NCBI RefSeq assembly: GCF_003206065.1
Contig: NZ_PZJQ01000004.1
Span: 195,554-259,553, forward strand
DNA: 64,000 nucleotides
DNA from: Salinicola halimionae
GTDB taxonomy: Bacteria; Pseudomonadota; Gammaproteobacteria; Pseudomonadales; Halomonadaceae
Reading direction: 5' to 3'
The notes beneath the pieces were generated by a model. It worked only from the letters and a program-made list of their open reading frames with translations, made no database searches and was not told where the DNA came from. Of the stretch, positions 63,744 to 64,000 are shown piece by piece (positions within the stretch are counted from its first letter, which is position 1; each line of letters starts with the position of its first letter). Position numbers and translations under genes: made by a program.

Positions 63744-64000
63744 ATGAATCGCGACGTTATCCTGACCTGTGCCGTTACCGGTGCTGGCGACACGGCCGGC
63801 AAGCACCCGGATCTCCCGATCACGCCCAAGCAGATCGCCGACAGCGCGCTGGATGCCGCCCGCGCTGGCGCCAGCATCGTCCACCTTCACGTTCGCGATC
63901 CGGAAACCGGCGGTATCAGCCATTCGACGGATCACTTCCGTGAAGTCGTCGAGCGCATCCGCGAGTCCGATGTCGATGCAGTGATCAACATCACCGCCGG
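63744..64000 (+). CDS. Beta-keto acid cleavage enzyme (BKACE, DUF849), 5' part
   Basis: The first 85 codons of a BKACE TIM barrel, cut by the right edge. [28 protein letters not shown] and the zinc-binding [13 protein letters not shown] are family marks (two histidines in HLH). In Pseudomonas carnitine loci the homologue converts dehydrocarnitine plus acetyl-CoA to betainyl-CoA and acetoacetate; the position behind a CdhR-like gene supports that role here. GAGAGG lies 11 bases before the start. Confidence 0.83.
   Translation, partial: MNRDVILTCAVTGAGDTAGKHPDLPITPKQIADSALDAARAGASIVHLHVRDPETGGISHSTDHFREVVERIRESDVDAVINITA

Noticed and set aside
1-64000. tRNA or rRNA genes, insertion sequences, prophage or toxin-antitoxin genes
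   Set aside because: None was recognised on either strand; no transposase, integrase or terminal inverted repeats were seen.

Overview
The window comes from a GC-rich gammaproteobacterium, most likely a moderate halophile of the Halomonadaceae. The lptD-surA-pdxA-rsmA-apaG-apaH-glpE-cca block, the divergent amgK-murU pair, the coq7 remnant and a complete ectoine catabolic locus (enuR-like regulator, doeA, doeB, doeX, doeC, doeD, eutB, eutC) together fit that group. This is inference from gene content; no rRNA or tRNA gene is present. There is no insertion sequence, prophage or CRISPR array.

Layout. 1-11.8 kb is housekeeping: ubiquinone synthesis (coq7, cut by the window edge), an OsmC-family protein, cell-wall recycling (amgK-murU), LPS transport and outer-membrane folding (lptD, surA), vitamin B6 (pdxA), rRNA methylation (rsmA), apaG, apaH, glpE and cca. 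11.8-15.2 kb is a gluconate module (gntT, gntK, LacI-type gntR) with two copies of the palindrome GTTACCGGTAAC as operators. 15.3-18.1 kb holds a LysO-type lysine exporter, a DUF3108 envelope protein and a GhrA-like reductase. 18.2-28.5 kb is the ectoine locus: a MocR-type regulator with a PLP lysine diverges from doeA-doeB-doeX, then a reversed, AT-richer VOC gene interrupts, then doeC-doeD-eutB-eutC. 28.5-32.5 kb has a DeoR regulator with an MFS exporter, and zwf. 32.6-41.6 kb is a patchwork: YrhK-like protein, amidase, periplasmic lactonase-like propeller, GST, PoxB, and a stress group (DUF1330, DJ-1/Hsp31-like, CurA-like reductase, TetR) where two matching TAGAC-N5-GTCTA operators tie curA to tetR. 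41.6-57 kb is mainly transport and redox: LysR/EamA pair, zinc-ribbon MBL protein, HlyD/DHA2 efflux pair, SDR, GluP/FucP-type sugar permease, DUF4396 protein, DUF1932 dehydrogenase, a second-type methionine aminopeptidase, LysR/CynX pair, cupin and HIBADH-like enzyme. 57.3-64 kb covers argC, an AruH-like transaminase and a quaternary-amine cluster: an orphan ProX-type binding protein, an HD-domain candidate diiron oxygenase translationally coupled to a gamma-butyrobetaine-hydroxylase-like dioxygenase, a GlxA/CdhR-like AraC regulator and the start of a BKACE (DUF849) gene.

How they work together. Imported ectoine is opened and deacetylated by DoeA/DoeB, transaminated by DoeD and oxidised to aspartate by DoeC, while EutB/EutC probably handle the hydroxylated branch; EnuR senses the intermediates. 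Gluconate uptake and phosphorylation together with zwf feed 6-phosphogluconate. The right-hand cluster looks built to take up and oxidise a trimethylammonium compound such as carnitine, gamma-butyrobetaine or a trimethylaminoalkyl phosphonate.

The most unusual sequence-level signals are short 21-30 bp degenerate tandem duplications at or just past gene 3' ends (doeA, doeB, doeD, the DUF4396 gene) and in two gene-upstream gaps (glpE, the DJ-1 gene), a three-half-site arrangement of ATTGTCATGA around enuR/doeA, strong intergenic hairpins inside doeC-doeD-eutB, and the coupled HD/dioxygenase pair.
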